Assembly (NCBI GenBank): GCA_026710905.1 | Contig: JAPOQD010000180.1 | Coordinates: 1 to 64,000 of the forward strand | DNA: 64,000 nt | Origin: Halieaceae bacterium | GTDB lineage: Bacteria; Pseudomonadota; Gammaproteobacteria; Pseudomonadales; Halieaceae | Reading direction: 5' to 3' | Shown here: in pieces, positions 47,060-55,053 of the stretch | Position numbering within the stretch: position 1 is the stretch's first letter | Layout of the letters: every line of letters starts with the position of its first letter | The notes under the pieces: model-generated | Told to the model about the DNA's origin: nothing | Databases searched by the model: none | What the model saw: only the letters and a program-made list of their open reading frames with translations | Translations under genes and position numbers: made by a program

Positions 47060-48910
47060 ATGGCCAAAAACTTCTTAGGTGAAGTCAGAAGGACACAAGT
47101 ACTTGAATACGGTCCCGGCGCCATAATCGATTTTCGCGCCGGGGCGCGCGGCGGTGGTTCCGTTTCCGTGGTTGCGGCTGGGCTGGAACACTGGGATAGG
47201 ACTGCGAAACCTCCTTTTCCAGCGAACCGCCAGGCGATTTCCGAACCGAGGCTGGAGCGACGGCTTGGCGTCAAGGGTTTCCGGTTACCGCCCGTCGACG
47301 ACCGAGATGAAGTTGGCGATCCAAAAAAATCATGGTTGGTAGGTGCTCGATTTCCTACATGGCTCCAGTGTCCTTCCTGCAACGAAATCAAACCGGCTCG
47401 GAAGTGGGACAAAGAACCCGGAGATCCATCCAGGTGGTGCCATCGGTGCTCGTCGGGCGATAGGCGTGTCCATGCTGTCCCTACCCGTTTCGTGGTCGCT
47501 TGTGAGAATGGCCATCTCGACGAATTTCCATGGTGGCGGTGGCTATCGAGAACCGCCCATAAGCCGGATTGCAAAGGCCTCGGAAGGATGAAAATGGAGA
47601 ACCGAGGTTCTATAGGGTTGGCGGGCCTGTTCCTCGTTTGCATGGAGTGCGGAGCAAGCGTCTCGATGGAGGGGGTCTTCAGCCAGGATTCTCTTAGGGG
47701 ATTAGGTTGTAAAGGGCATAGGCCTTGGCTCGGCGAGCAAACCGTGGATTGTGGCGCAAGCCCGCGGGTGCTTCAAAGGGGTGCTTCCAACCTCTACTTC
47801 CCCCTCACTGTTTCCGCGCTCAGCATTCCGCCCTGGTCGGATAAGCTTCAGGAATTAATCGGTATCAGGTGGTCGGAAGTAGTAGATGCTACTAGACGCG
47901 ATCGGGAAGTTCTCCTGCGACATTTTCTTGATTCATTTCAAAATAACCTTGGGATGACCTTGGACGAAGTGCTCGATGAAATCGAACGAAGGGTCGCATA
48001 CATTGACAACCCTGAAAGAGAAAATCTGAGGCAGGATGAATACAAGAATCTGATAGAAGGAAAGGCCGGTCAGCCGCAAATCGAAAACACCCACACGGAG
48101 TTCGAGGTGCACCAACAGCAGGTTCCGGATAAATTGATACCATACATAGCCAAGCTAGCCAAAGTCGTTCGATTGAGAGAGGTCCGAGCGCTTAAATCCT
48201 TTACGCGCATTTATGAACCCGCCACTACCGACGATCCAGGTCGGGCGAAACTGTGCGATTTGTCGCTTACGCCGTTGAATTGGCTTCCCGCTGTTGAAGT
48301 TAGAGGTGAAGGAGTTTTCATCGCTCTAAACGAGGATCGGGTTGCGGCATGGGAAGCCCTTCCGGAGGTTTGCGACCGTGCTCGACAAGTGGACGAGGCT
48401 TTTAAAAAGTCGCTTGTTGGGAAACACGGTGAGGGCGCTTCGGGTGAATTCAATATATCGGCGCGTTTGCTTTTGCTCCATTCTCTTTCACACGCTCTGA
48501 TGAAGCACTTATCTTTGGAGTGTGGGTACGAAACCGCTTCAATACGTGAACGGATATATGATAAGACTTCGGGATCGGAGATGTCGGGAGTTTTGATTTA
48601 CACATCTTCAAGCGACTCCGAAGGAACGCTTGGTGGATTAGCGAGGCAGGCCGAGCCATATTTATTCGAGCCCATATTCATCGGCGCCCTGGAATCAATC
48701 GGTTGGTGTTCTTCGGACCCTCTCTGTATAAACGGGATCACAAGCACTTCCGAAAGCTACAATCTGGCAGCCTGCCATTCCTGTATGCTGGTGCCCGAAA
48801 CCTCGTGTGAAATGTTCAACCGCTTTCTGGATCGAATGATGCTCATTGGATCCAGCATGGACGGCGTCGAGGGGTACTTCGAGGGAGTGAGCGGCGACTC
48901 CAAAGCCTAG
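47060..48910 (+). CDS. drmB: DISARM protein DrmB (DUF1998)
   Basis: A 616-residue protein with N-terminal zinc-like sites (CPSCNEIKPARKW, WCHRC, CENGHLDEF, CMECG) and a C-terminal DUF1998 domain (LLHSLSHALMKHL, YTSSSDSEGTLGGL, CSSDPLC, CHSCMLVPETSCEMFN). This is the DrmB layout; DrmB partners DrmA in DISARM. The start at 47060 has AGGGG upstream; a longer frame from 46997 lies inside drmA and is unlikely. Confidence 0.9.
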   Translation: MAKNFLGEVRRTQVLEYGPGAIIDFRAGARGGGSVSVVAAGLEHWDRTAKPPFPANRQAISEPRLERRLGVKGFRLPPVDDRDEVGDPKKSWLVGARFPTWLQCPSCNEIKPARKWDKEPGDPSRWCHRCSSGDRRVHAVPTRFVVACENGHLDEFPWWRWLSRTAHKPDCKGLGRMKMENRGSIGLAGLFLVCMECGASVSMEGVFSQDSLRGLGCKGHRPWLGEQTVDCGASPRVLQRGASNLYFPLTVSALSIPPWSDKLQELIGIRWSEVVDATRRDREVLLRHFLDSFQNNLGMTLDEVLDEIERRVAYIDNPERENLRQDEYKNLIEGKAGQPQIENTHTEFEVHQQQVPDKLIPYIAKLAKVVRLREVRALKSFTRIYEPATTDDPGRAKLCDLSLTPLNWLPAVEVRGEGVFIALNEDRVAAWEALPEVCDRARQVDEAFKKSLVGKHGEGASGEFNISARLLLLHSLSHALMKHLSLECGYETASIRERIYDKTSGSEMSGVLIYTSSSDSEGTLGGLARQAEPYLFEPIFIGALESIGWCSSDPLCINGITSTSESYNLAACHSCMLVPETSCEMFNRFLDRMMLIGSSMDGVEGYFEGVSGDSKA

Positions 48911-48921
48911 GAAAATTCCGA

Positions 48922-50622
48922 ATGCATAAACCAGGTATGTTTCCGCAGACTATTCTTCGAAAAATACTCGAAGATCCAAGGCGGCAAGCGGAAATTATTG
49001 TCTATAACCAGCTGCGCGATCAGCTTGAAGACTTCACCGTTTTCTACCATTGCCCTTGGTACGACGAGAATGCTGCACGCGGCTCAAGAGACGGCGAAGC
49101 CGATTTTGTAGTGGCCCACCCGCGCTGGGGATTCGTGGTGCTCGAGGTCAAAGGAGGTGTCATTTCTCGGGACGAGAATACGAGGATTTGGCGAAGCAGG
49201 AACAAACAGGGAAAAGTCTTCGAAATCAAGAATCCGGTCGAACAGGCCTTAGTCTCTAAACATGTGATTCTGAGGAAGCTCCAAGATGCATGGAGAGGAA
49301 AGGCCCCATTTATTAGGGCAAAGCACGGTGTCATCTTTCCGGAGTCCGGCCAGCCTAGGAACTCGAATGACTTGGGTGCCGATATGCCCTTGGAAATTTT
49401 CGCATTCGCCGAAGATATGGATAACCTTGGAGCAAAGGTCGTAAAAATCCTCGTAACGGAGCCAGAGCAATCGGAGACACGATATGGAAACTTGGGTGAG
49501 AAAGGGATCGAAATACTTCACCAATTATTCAATCGTGGATTTGAACTCGATTTGAGTCTTGCCGCCTTACTCGCGGATGATGAAAACAAGATTCTCCAAT
49601 TGACCCAACAACAGAACACCTACCTGGATCTTACTAAGACACAGAGGAGGGCTATATTTACGGGTGGGGCCGGAACCGGAAAAACGACCCTTGCTATCGA
49701 GAAATCGAAACGGTTGGCGCAAGAAGGGGCGAGGGTATTATTGTTGTGTTTCAATAATGCACTATCCGAATATCTACGTACTCAGGTGAAGGATCTTTGC
49801 AACATTACAGCCTTTTCGTTTCATCAGTTTTGTCTTTCAATGATCGCCAGGGCCAGAATAAGTTTCGATTACAAGGAAGATAAAGATCGTCGATATTTCG
49901 ATGAAAAACTTCCAGAAGCGTTACTTGCGGCTTTATCTGCTGATGACAACCTTCGTTACGACTCGATAGTCGTCGATGAAGGACAGGATTTCCTTGAAAG
50001 TTGGTGGGAACTTCTGTTGCTTACTTTGAAGGACGTGGATGGAACATTCTTCGTTTTCAAAGACGATAATCAACGAATTTACAGGAAAACATCACAAAAA
50101 CTTCCAGGTTTTGAGACGGATCCCCTACATCTTTCCGTAAATTTCAGGAACACTCAATCAATATTTCACGCTACCGAGAAATATTACAAGGGCGGCGACA
50201 TACGTCCTGGAGGTCCTGAAGGAAAAGAGATCCAATGGTATCCAATAAAACCGGGGAGAGAGGCCAAAATGATCGAAAAAGCAATAAACAGATTGATTAA
50301 CATCGAGGGTATTCCTGAGCAAGATATAGCCGTCCTCTGCGCATGCGCCCTTGAAAAAAGTGCTCTCGCTCCAGGTGATTCGATTGGACGATATGGAACG
50401 GCACCCAGCGAAAATTTCTCGGGAGAATCAATACGCTTCGACTCCATCCATAGGTTTAAAGGCCTTGAAAGTAAGGTCGTAATTCTGACCGATATGGATG
50501 GTGCGGTGGCATCGAATGAGCTCATGTATGTTGGGCTCTCAAGAGCCCGCTTGCTCTTGCTTGTCGTCGCGTCTGAGGTGACGATCGGGAAATTGAAAAA
50601 TGAGATCTATGGGAAAAATTGA
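48922..50622 (+). CDS. NERD nuclease fused to UvrD-like helicase
   Basis: A 566-residue fusion. The N-terminal NERD domain (about 25-165) has the PD-(D/E)xK-type site GEADFVVAHPRWGFVVLEVKGG (D59, E74, K76 region). The SF1 helicase has Walker A GGAGTGKTT (about 247-255), VDEGQDF (about 350), FVFKDDNQRIY, VNFRNTQ, IHRFKGLESKVV and MYVGLSRARLLL. It follows drmB by 11 bases on the same strand, so it belongs to the operon. It takes the place where DrmC (a PLD protein) stands in classical DISARM, and may supply the nuclease (inference). Confidence 0.87.
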   Translation: MHKPGMFPQTILRKILEDPRRQAEIIVYNQLRDQLEDFTVFYHCPWYDENAARGSRDGEADFVVAHPRWGFVVLEVKGGVISRDENTRIWRSRNKQGKVFEIKNPVEQALVSKHVILRKLQDAWRGKAPFIRAKHGVIFPESGQPRNSNDLGADMPLEIFAFAEDMDNLGAKVVKILVTEPEQSETRYGNLGEKGIEILHQLFNRGFELDLSLAALLADDENKILQLTQQQNTYLDLTKTQRRAIFTGGAGTGKTTLAIEKSKRLAQEGARVLLLCFNNALSEYLRTQVKDLCNITAFSFHQFCLSMIARARISFDYKEDKDRRYFDEKLPEALLAALSADDNLRYDSIVVDEGQDFLESWWELLLLTLKDVDGTFFVFKDDNQRIYRKTSQKLPGFETDPLHLSVNFRNTQSIFHATEKYYKGGDIRPGGPEGKEIQWYPIKPGREAKMIEKAINRLINIEGIPEQDIAVLCACALEKSALAPGDSIGRYGTAPSENFSGESIRFDSIHRFKGLESKVVILTDMDGAVASNELMYVGLSRARLLLLVVASEVTIGKLKNEIYGKN

Positions 50623-50722
50623 TCCAATATGGGTAGAGGCGAATTGTGGAGCAGCTTGGTGGGCGCGGTCATGTGCATTGAAGACCTCCACGCACGGCCT
50701 TATCGAAGACGATGTCATCTAG

Positions 50723-51439
50723 TCATTTTTCATTTTGCCGTATGAGGTTCCTCAACTCGTCCATTGCCAACCAAGGATGTTTAGCGTGGATCATCCGATG
50801 GCAGTTGGCGCAGACCAGAGCCAGTTCATTAATCCGCGTTATGTCACCTGACCTTAGTGTGTGCAGTGGCTTCATATGGTGGCACTCGATAAAGCCATTC
50901 CCCCGTGGGCCGTAAGCATCCTCGAAATCGAAGCTACACACCTCACATGCAAGCCGGCCTCGAGCCGCAAGCACCGAGGCCTTCTTCTCCTTCACCAAAT
51001 GTCTATTCCTCTCACGTGCAATATGAGTACGGGTGAGCAAATATCCTTCAGGTGCTTCTTGTATTACCGGTTCAATAATAATGGAGGCCATGTTGGTCTG
51101 TTCGATCGTTTCGCGTATAGCCGACGCAGTTTGCCGCAACCGCTCTCGATCCGCCGCGAACTCTCTCCATACGTCTTTGTCCGCCTTCCCGCTCGCCGTC
51201 AATCCGACTCCGGGGTATGTCTGGTCGAGGCTGCGGAAGTTCATGAGCTTCATAACGACGCTAGCGATTGATCGGTAATTTTCATTCCGGTTTTCGCCCA
51301 GGAATGGGGGAATCTGCCTTAACGTTCGGCTTAGATCCTGAGCTTCCGGTAGATTAGGAGATGGGGTCCTCCTCTCGAGCGCGAGATACGTATCCAAGGC
51401 TAGAATTAACTCTTCACGTCCCCATGGCCTATTTCTCAT
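50723..51439 (-). CDS. HNH endonuclease (McrA-like)
   Basis: A 238-residue protein whose C-terminal HNH site has CEVCSFDF, ECHHMKPLHT and LALVCANCHRMIH, so the zinc cysteines and catalytic histidines are intact. The N-terminal half is an unassigned specificity or oligomerisation region. HNH proteins of this type include methyl-directed (5mC) endonucleases such as McrA relatives. It is divergent from vsr with 68 bases between them and converges on the helicase operon. Confidence 0.85.
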   Translation of the reverse strand: MRNRPWGREELILALDTYLALERRTPSPNLPEAQDLSRTLRQIPPFLGENRNENYRSIASVVMKLMNFRSLDQTYPGVGLTASGKADKDVWREFAADRERLRQTASAIRETIEQTNMASIIIEPVIQEAPEGYLLTRTHIARERNRHLVKEKKASVLAARGRLACEVCSFDFEDAYGPRGNGFIECHHMKPLHTLRSGDITRINELALVCANCHRMIHAKHPWLAMDELRNLIRQNEK

Positions 51440-51507
51440 TTTTTCACGTCCGATCTGTTCTTGAACCGATTCATTATGTTATACACGAGAGGTAAGGGTA
51501 TCCACTA

Positions 51508-51942
51508 ATGGCCGACAAAGTATCTCCTGAAGTTAGATCCGCGATGATGTCGGCTGTGAAGGGGAAGAACACCTTTCCGGAAAGGGTCGTGCGCTCACGC
51601 GTGTTCGCTGAGGGTTTCCGCTATCGTCTTCATGTGAAGAGGCTTCCGGGGTCGCCGGACATGGTGCTCGCCCGCTATCGCACGGCGGTATTCGTACACG
51701 GCTGCTTCTGGCATGGGCACGAATGTTCCCGAGGCAAGCGACCAGAGACCAATCGGACGTTTTGGAATCGAAAGATCGACCGAAATATCGATCGCGACCG
51801 CGAGGCTGTCACTGCCCTTGAAAACGTCGGGTGGACCGTTCACACACTCTGGACGTGCAAGTTGGAAGAGGGACTGACGCGGCTCTTGAAGGCACTTAAG
51901 AAGCAACGTTGCGCTCTTAATCGCCGTAACATATCGAATTGA
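51508..51942 (+). CDS. vsr: Very short patch repair (Vsr) endonuclease
   Basis: A 144-residue Vsr endonuclease. It shows SPDMVLARYRTAVFVHGCFWHGHEC (catalytic Asp and His region), TNRTFWNRKIDRNIDRD and GWTVHTLWTCKLE. It nicks at T:G mismatches formed by 5-methylcytosine deamination and normally travels with a cytosine-5 methyltransferase. Here the methyltransferase lies just downstream on the opposite strand and the 3' ends overlap by 26 bases. All key residues look intact. Confidence 0.93.
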   Translation: MADKVSPEVRSAMMSAVKGKNTFPERVVRSRVFAEGFRYRLHVKRLPGSPDMVLARYRTAVFVHGCFWHGHECSRGKRPETNRTFWNRKIDRNIDRDREAVTALENVGWTVHTLWTCKLEEGLTRLLKALKKQRCALNRRNISN

Positions 51943-53167
51943 CAAGATGTTTCGCATAGAACGCGGCAAGCTTGGGTGGAACAGCGTTTCCGATCATCCG
52001 CGCAATTGGTTCAATCTGGTCGACAGGATAAAAGACATAGTCCTCCGTGAACGATTGAAGGATAGCCGCTTCTCTGAGGGAAATACCGCGTGCCTGTTTT
52101 TGGTCGAAGTGGCCGAAGCGTCCGTTTGAGATACTGTGGCATTTGGTTGTTATGGTCGGTGAAGGCCGGTCGGGGTGCATTCGGGTGTAAACGTCCGAGA
52201 AACAACGCTGACCGAGGCGTTCGTTTACGTCTCGATGGCACTCGAGCGAGAGGTCTCCGTAGAGTGTATTCTCCATATATTCGTTGGATTGCCCCGGCTT
52301 TGCCACCTCAATGCGCAGTTGGTTCAGTTCGCTCAGGCTTCTGGCCCGGTGGTTAGGCACGTCGGGGTGGAGCTCGCCCGCCTTAATCGAAGGCAGGTGG
52401 CCGATGGCCTGCTTAACGGATATCAGGTCCGCGTCCGGATCAAACGCAGGGACAAGAAACTCGTTTGACCATGGGTCTGACATTTGATCTTTACCCACTA
52501 AGGCACGTCTCGCTGCAAGCAGGACAGAACGCTTTCTAAGTTGCGGTATCCCGAACTTAGAGGAACAGACAACCTCCGAGCCGGTAATGAACCCTAGGCA
52601 ATCAAGGCCATTTCGGAAACTCTCCCAAACACCGCCATATCGGGGATTGTTTATACCGGCCACGTTTTCCGACAAGACAAGGTCGGGCCTAAACCGACGC
52701 ACGAACTTGAGGGTTTCTCGTAGGAGATTAGAGTCACGTTTGCGAGCCGCCTTCCGTTCAGGTGTCAATTCCTTTCGCGACAACCGCGTGAAGGGCTGAC
52801 AGGGTGCGCATATAGCGAAGAGAAGCGGCAGGTCGGGGTATTGTTCACGATAGTGGCCGATGAGAGAGGCTAGCTGCTCAATGAGATCCTTCTGTCGTCC
52901 GTCTGGATAGTCTTTGCTCCTCGGGAATATGTCCAAACTGAGGTAGTGCGGGTCGCCATGATCGAGGTAAATGTTGACGTTGTTATCTACGAAGGTTTTC
53001 TCACATCGGGGATCTTTATCAATGCCTGCAATCAGATAACCGCCGGCGTCTATCAAACCTCTTGCGGTGCCGCCGGCACCGCAAAAGAAGTCCACCGCTA
53101 GAAACTTTGGTCCGGTTTTCAACCCTCGTCGCCTACCCTGCACGAAATCCGTTTGGGCGTCTTTCAT
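51917..53167 (-). CDS. DNA (cytosine-5) methyltransferase
   Basis: A 416-residue C5 methyltransferase. Motif I FFCGAGGTARGL, motif IV APCQPFTRLSR with the catalytic Cys, motif VI SENVAG, motif VIII FGIPQLRKRSVLL, motif IX PSPTITT and motif X IGNAVPPKLA are all visible. It protects host DNA; DISARM class 2 also uses a 5mC enzyme (DrmMII). The start at 53167 overlaps the stop of the HTH gene (ATGA), so the two form an operon; the longer frame upstream is a shadow of that gene. The target site cannot be read. Confidence 0.93.
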   Translation of the reverse strand: MKDAQTDFVQGRRRGLKTGPKFLAVDFFCGAGGTARGLIDAGGYLIAGIDKDPRCEKTFVDNNVNIYLDHGDPHYLSLDIFPRSKDYPDGRQKDLIEQLASLIGHYREQYPDLPLLFAICAPCQPFTRLSRKELTPERKAARKRDSNLLRETLKFVRRFRPDLVLSENVAGINNPRYGGVWESFRNGLDCLGFITGSEVVCSSKFGIPQLRKRSVLLAARRALVGKDQMSDPWSNEFLVPAFDPDADLISVKQAIGHLPSIKAGELHPDVPNHRARSLSELNQLRIEVAKPGQSNEYMENTLYGDLSLECHRDVNERLGQRCFSDVYTRMHPDRPSPTITTKCHSISNGRFGHFDQKQARGISLREAAILQSFTEDYVFYPVDQIEPIARMIGNAVPPKLAAFYAKHLVNSICYGD

Positions 53168-53364
53168 CCGTCTCCGCCTTCGATCTGCATTCTGATCCGG
53201 CGAATGTCCTCGTCGGAAAATATGCGCCAGCCACGATGATCCTTGTAGACGTCGTCGACACGTCCCTCGTGAAGCCACCGCAAGAGGGTCTGTCGCGAGA
53301 CGCGGAGTCTCTGTGCAGCCTGTGCCGTCCGATAGTCCGTGTGGCCCTTGATGTTGTTAGACAC
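53164..53364 (-). CDS. Excisionase/MerR-type small HTH regulator
   Basis: A protein of about 66 residues with a winged HTH of the excisionase/helix_turn_helix_17 type (YRTAQAAQRLRVSRQTLLRWLHEGRV..GWRIF..EDIRRI). GTG at 53364 is chosen because the longer frame starts at a TTG that is the -35 box of the promoter itself. It is cotranscribed with the methyltransferase and probably acts as its controller by binding the palindrome at 53396-53411. Confidence 0.75.
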   Translation of the reverse strand: MSNNIKGHTDYRTAQAAQRLRVSRQTLLRWLHEGRVDDVYKDHRGWRIFSDEDIRRIRMQIEGGDG

Positions 53365-53395
53365 GACGTGTGTGTTCCGTTCTTGCTGTCTGAAG

Positions 53396-53433
53396 GTATA
53401 CTTAAGTATACTCACACTACTACATATAGTCAA
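53396..53433 (-). promoter_or_regulatory. Promoter with palindrome over the -10 box
   Basis: On the minus strand TTGACT (53433-53428), a 17-base spacer and TATACT (53410-53405) form a near-consensus sigma70 promoter. The perfect 16-base palindrome GTATACTTAAGTATAC (53396-53411) covers the -10 box. A protein bound there would block transcription of the HTH-methyltransferase operon. Confidence 0.75.
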
Positions 53434-53487
53434 AACCCTAGGTAAAACGCAATATATCGTGTGTAGCAGGGCTAGCGAAAACGCCTA

Positions 53488-53570
53488 AATAGAACACCCA
53501 TTATTTCAAGAAAAGTAATCGGCGCCGTCAAAAGAAGTGGGTGTCCTGTATTGGCGTTTCCTGTATTGGC
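53488..53570. repeat. Dispersed palindromic repeat, copy 10
   Basis: TAGAACACCCATTATTTCAAG, ATCGGCGCCGTC, then GAAGTGGGTGTCCTGTATTGG, with a second CCTGTATTGGCC. Located just beyond the HTH-methyltransferase promoter. Confidence 0.85.
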
Positions 53571-53673
53571 CGTCGCTACCGACGTAGACAAAGATGCATT
53601 ACGTAAAGTGCTGCGTGATCGGGTTGCTACTAGGCGTAAGAGCCTACTCCGCTTGATACGCAAGAAATCAGCG
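53571..53673. other. Unassigned sequence between two repeat copies
   Basis: An open frame on the + strand (..DVDKDALRKVLRDRVATRRK..) runs through this 103-base segment into copy 11. It looks like the tail of a coding sequence isolated between repeats. No family is recognised. Confidence 0.3.
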
Positions 53674-53771
53674 GCAAAACGGGACACCCATCATTTCAAG
53701 AAAAGTAATCGTCGCCGCCAAAAGAAGTGGGTGTCCTGTATTGGCGCTTCCTGTACTGGCGCTGTATTGGC
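53674..53771. repeat. Dispersed palindromic repeat, copy 11
   Basis: AAAACGGGACACCCATCATTT, ATCGTCGCCGCC, then GAAGTGGGTGTCCTGTATTGG, with trailing CCTGTACTGGC and CTGTATTGGC. Confidence 0.85.
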
Positions 53772-53784
53772 TTGATGGCGTAGG

Positions 53785-53870
53785 GGTTCGCCATGGCACC
53801 CTCCGGGCACATGGCACCCTCCGGGCTCATGGCCCGCGGGTCGCACATGTGCGACCCCTACACCGGCACC
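53785..53870. repeat. GC-rich dispersed repeat (CCCTCCGGGCAC family)
   Basis: CATGGCACCCTCCGGGCACAT is followed at once by a second CATGGCACCCTCCGGGCTCAT, then the palindrome GGGTCGCACATGTGCGACCC at about 53836-53855. Related segments lie near 2980, 3811-3865, 18188-18222 and 61744-61785. Confidence 0.6.
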
Positions 53871-53904
53871 TTTTGCAGAGGCCGAGAGTGGGCAGCGGCC
53901 CTGC

Positions 53905-54999
53905 CTACCCCTCTCGCTGTTTAAGCACACTGGTTTCCAGTTCGGGATGATCGTCAGTACCGGTCCAGCGCCAGCACATGGTGCCGAGCTCGTGTCCCGC
54001 GGTATCGATCCAGTTGCCGCCCAGCCCCGGGTCCCGGTGAGCCACATACAACACCACGGAACCATCGTCTTCGTAGTCGGCGGTATGCCGGTTCACGGTG
54101 ACCCGGTGATACCGGTAGTCCAGTGATTCCAACCAGTAATTGTCCAGTTGAAAATTCCAGGTTTGGCATTCCGGCACCCGTGGCGCCCTGATCATCAGGA
54201 TTTCGTCTTCGGCCAATTCCCAGTAGGAATGGAAATAGAAAATATTGGGGTCACCGCCTATCGACTGGCAATAGGCCTGGTCCGCCGGCGGCAGGGGATT
54301 GCAATCCGGCCGGAAACTGGCGGACCAGTCAGCGAACAGCTTGACCGTGCCGTGCAGGTAGTCGCTGACCCGCTTGAGATCCAGATCGAACTGTTCGGCG
54401 GAGTAGGGCGGTGGAGCCCCTGACGAATCAATGCGTTCGATCTCCAGTTCCGCGGGGGTCTCCCGGCTGCGGTCGAGAAAGGTCTGGCGGATAAGCAGGG
54501 AACGGGAGTCGGGCGTCATTTTCACCCAGTTACCCTCATGGGGTTTCTGGCTGAGAATAATTTCGAAGCTGCCATCCTCGTTTACCTGCAGGGCCTGGTT
54601 GTCGATAAAGCCATCGGTAATCATGGTGCCGTCGCTGCCGTAGCCCCCGGAGGTGGCGGAAAAACTGAGATAGTAGACGCTGCCACGCCGGCCCCGGATA
54701 CGGTATTCATAGTCGCCGTGTATGGACCCGCCCTGGTATATATTGTCCGGGTTGTCCGCGCCCAGTTTGACCATATACCCAAGTTTGCGCATGACCGGAA
54801 ATTCCGGTCCGCCCCCTTCCACCACGGATTCCAGCGTATTGCGCAGCAGGCGGGTCAGATAACGAAAACCCTCCGCGCGATTAAAACTGTCATCGGGGGT
54901 GTCGGCGCGGGTGATTTGCTGACCCAGCAGCTTCAGGCTGTCGCAGAATTCCTCCCAGCTTTGGCCGCTGGCTACTTTTTGATCTATGTCTTCACTCAT
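53905..54999 (-). CDS. DUF1214-like protein, paralogue C
   Basis: A 364-residue protein with no clear signal peptide. The C-terminal half parallels paralogues A and B: QTWNFQLDNYWLESLDY, a YEDDGSVVLYVAHRDPG turn and NWIDTAGHELGTMCWRW. The DGSFEIILSQKPHEGNWVKM segment also matches paralogue A (DGTYEVIISAKEHEGNWIKL). AAGGA precedes the ATG. It follows the GST gene by 48 bases on the same strand, so the two likely form an operon. The role is unknown. Confidence 0.75.
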   Translation of the reverse strand: MSEDIDQKVASGQSWEEFCDSLKLLGQQITRADTPDDSFNRAEGFRYLTRLLRNTLESVVEGGGPEFPVMRKLGYMVKLGADNPDNIYQGGSIHGDYEYRIRGRRGSVYYLSFSATSGGYGSDGTMITDGFIDNQALQVNEDGSFEIILSQKPHEGNWVKMTPDSRSLLIRQTFLDRSRETPAELEIERIDSSGAPPPYSAEQFDLDLKRVSDYLHGTVKLFADWSASFRPDCNPLPPADQAYCQSIGGDPNIFYFHSYWELAEDEILMIRAPRVPECQTWNFQLDNYWLESLDYRYHRVTVNRHTADYEDDGSVVLYVAHRDPGLGGNWIDTAGHELGTMCWRWTGTDDHPELETSVLKQREG

Positions 55000-55011
55000 G
55001 GTGTATTCCTT

Positions 55012-55053
55012 GCAGAAAGTTATTGGCAGAAAGTTATTGGCAGAAAGTTATTG
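55012..55053. repeat. Three exact 14-base tandem repeats
   Basis: GCAGAAAGTTATTG occurs three times without mismatch. The third unit contains the GST stop codon (minus strand TAA at 55050-55048); the other two fill the short gap to the DUF1214 gene. It may be a slippage product or spacer in the operon. Confidence 0.9.

Noticed and set aside
53365-53433. Longer HTH protein starting at 53433
   Set aside because: Its start codon would be the TTG of the -35 box, upstream of the promoter's own start point.
24233-53771. Integron-like cassette array with attC sites
   Set aside because: Single genes separated by same-orientation palindromes look cassette-like, but the repeats lack the attC core GTTRRRY/RYYYAAC, gene orientation is mixed, and no integron integrase is present.
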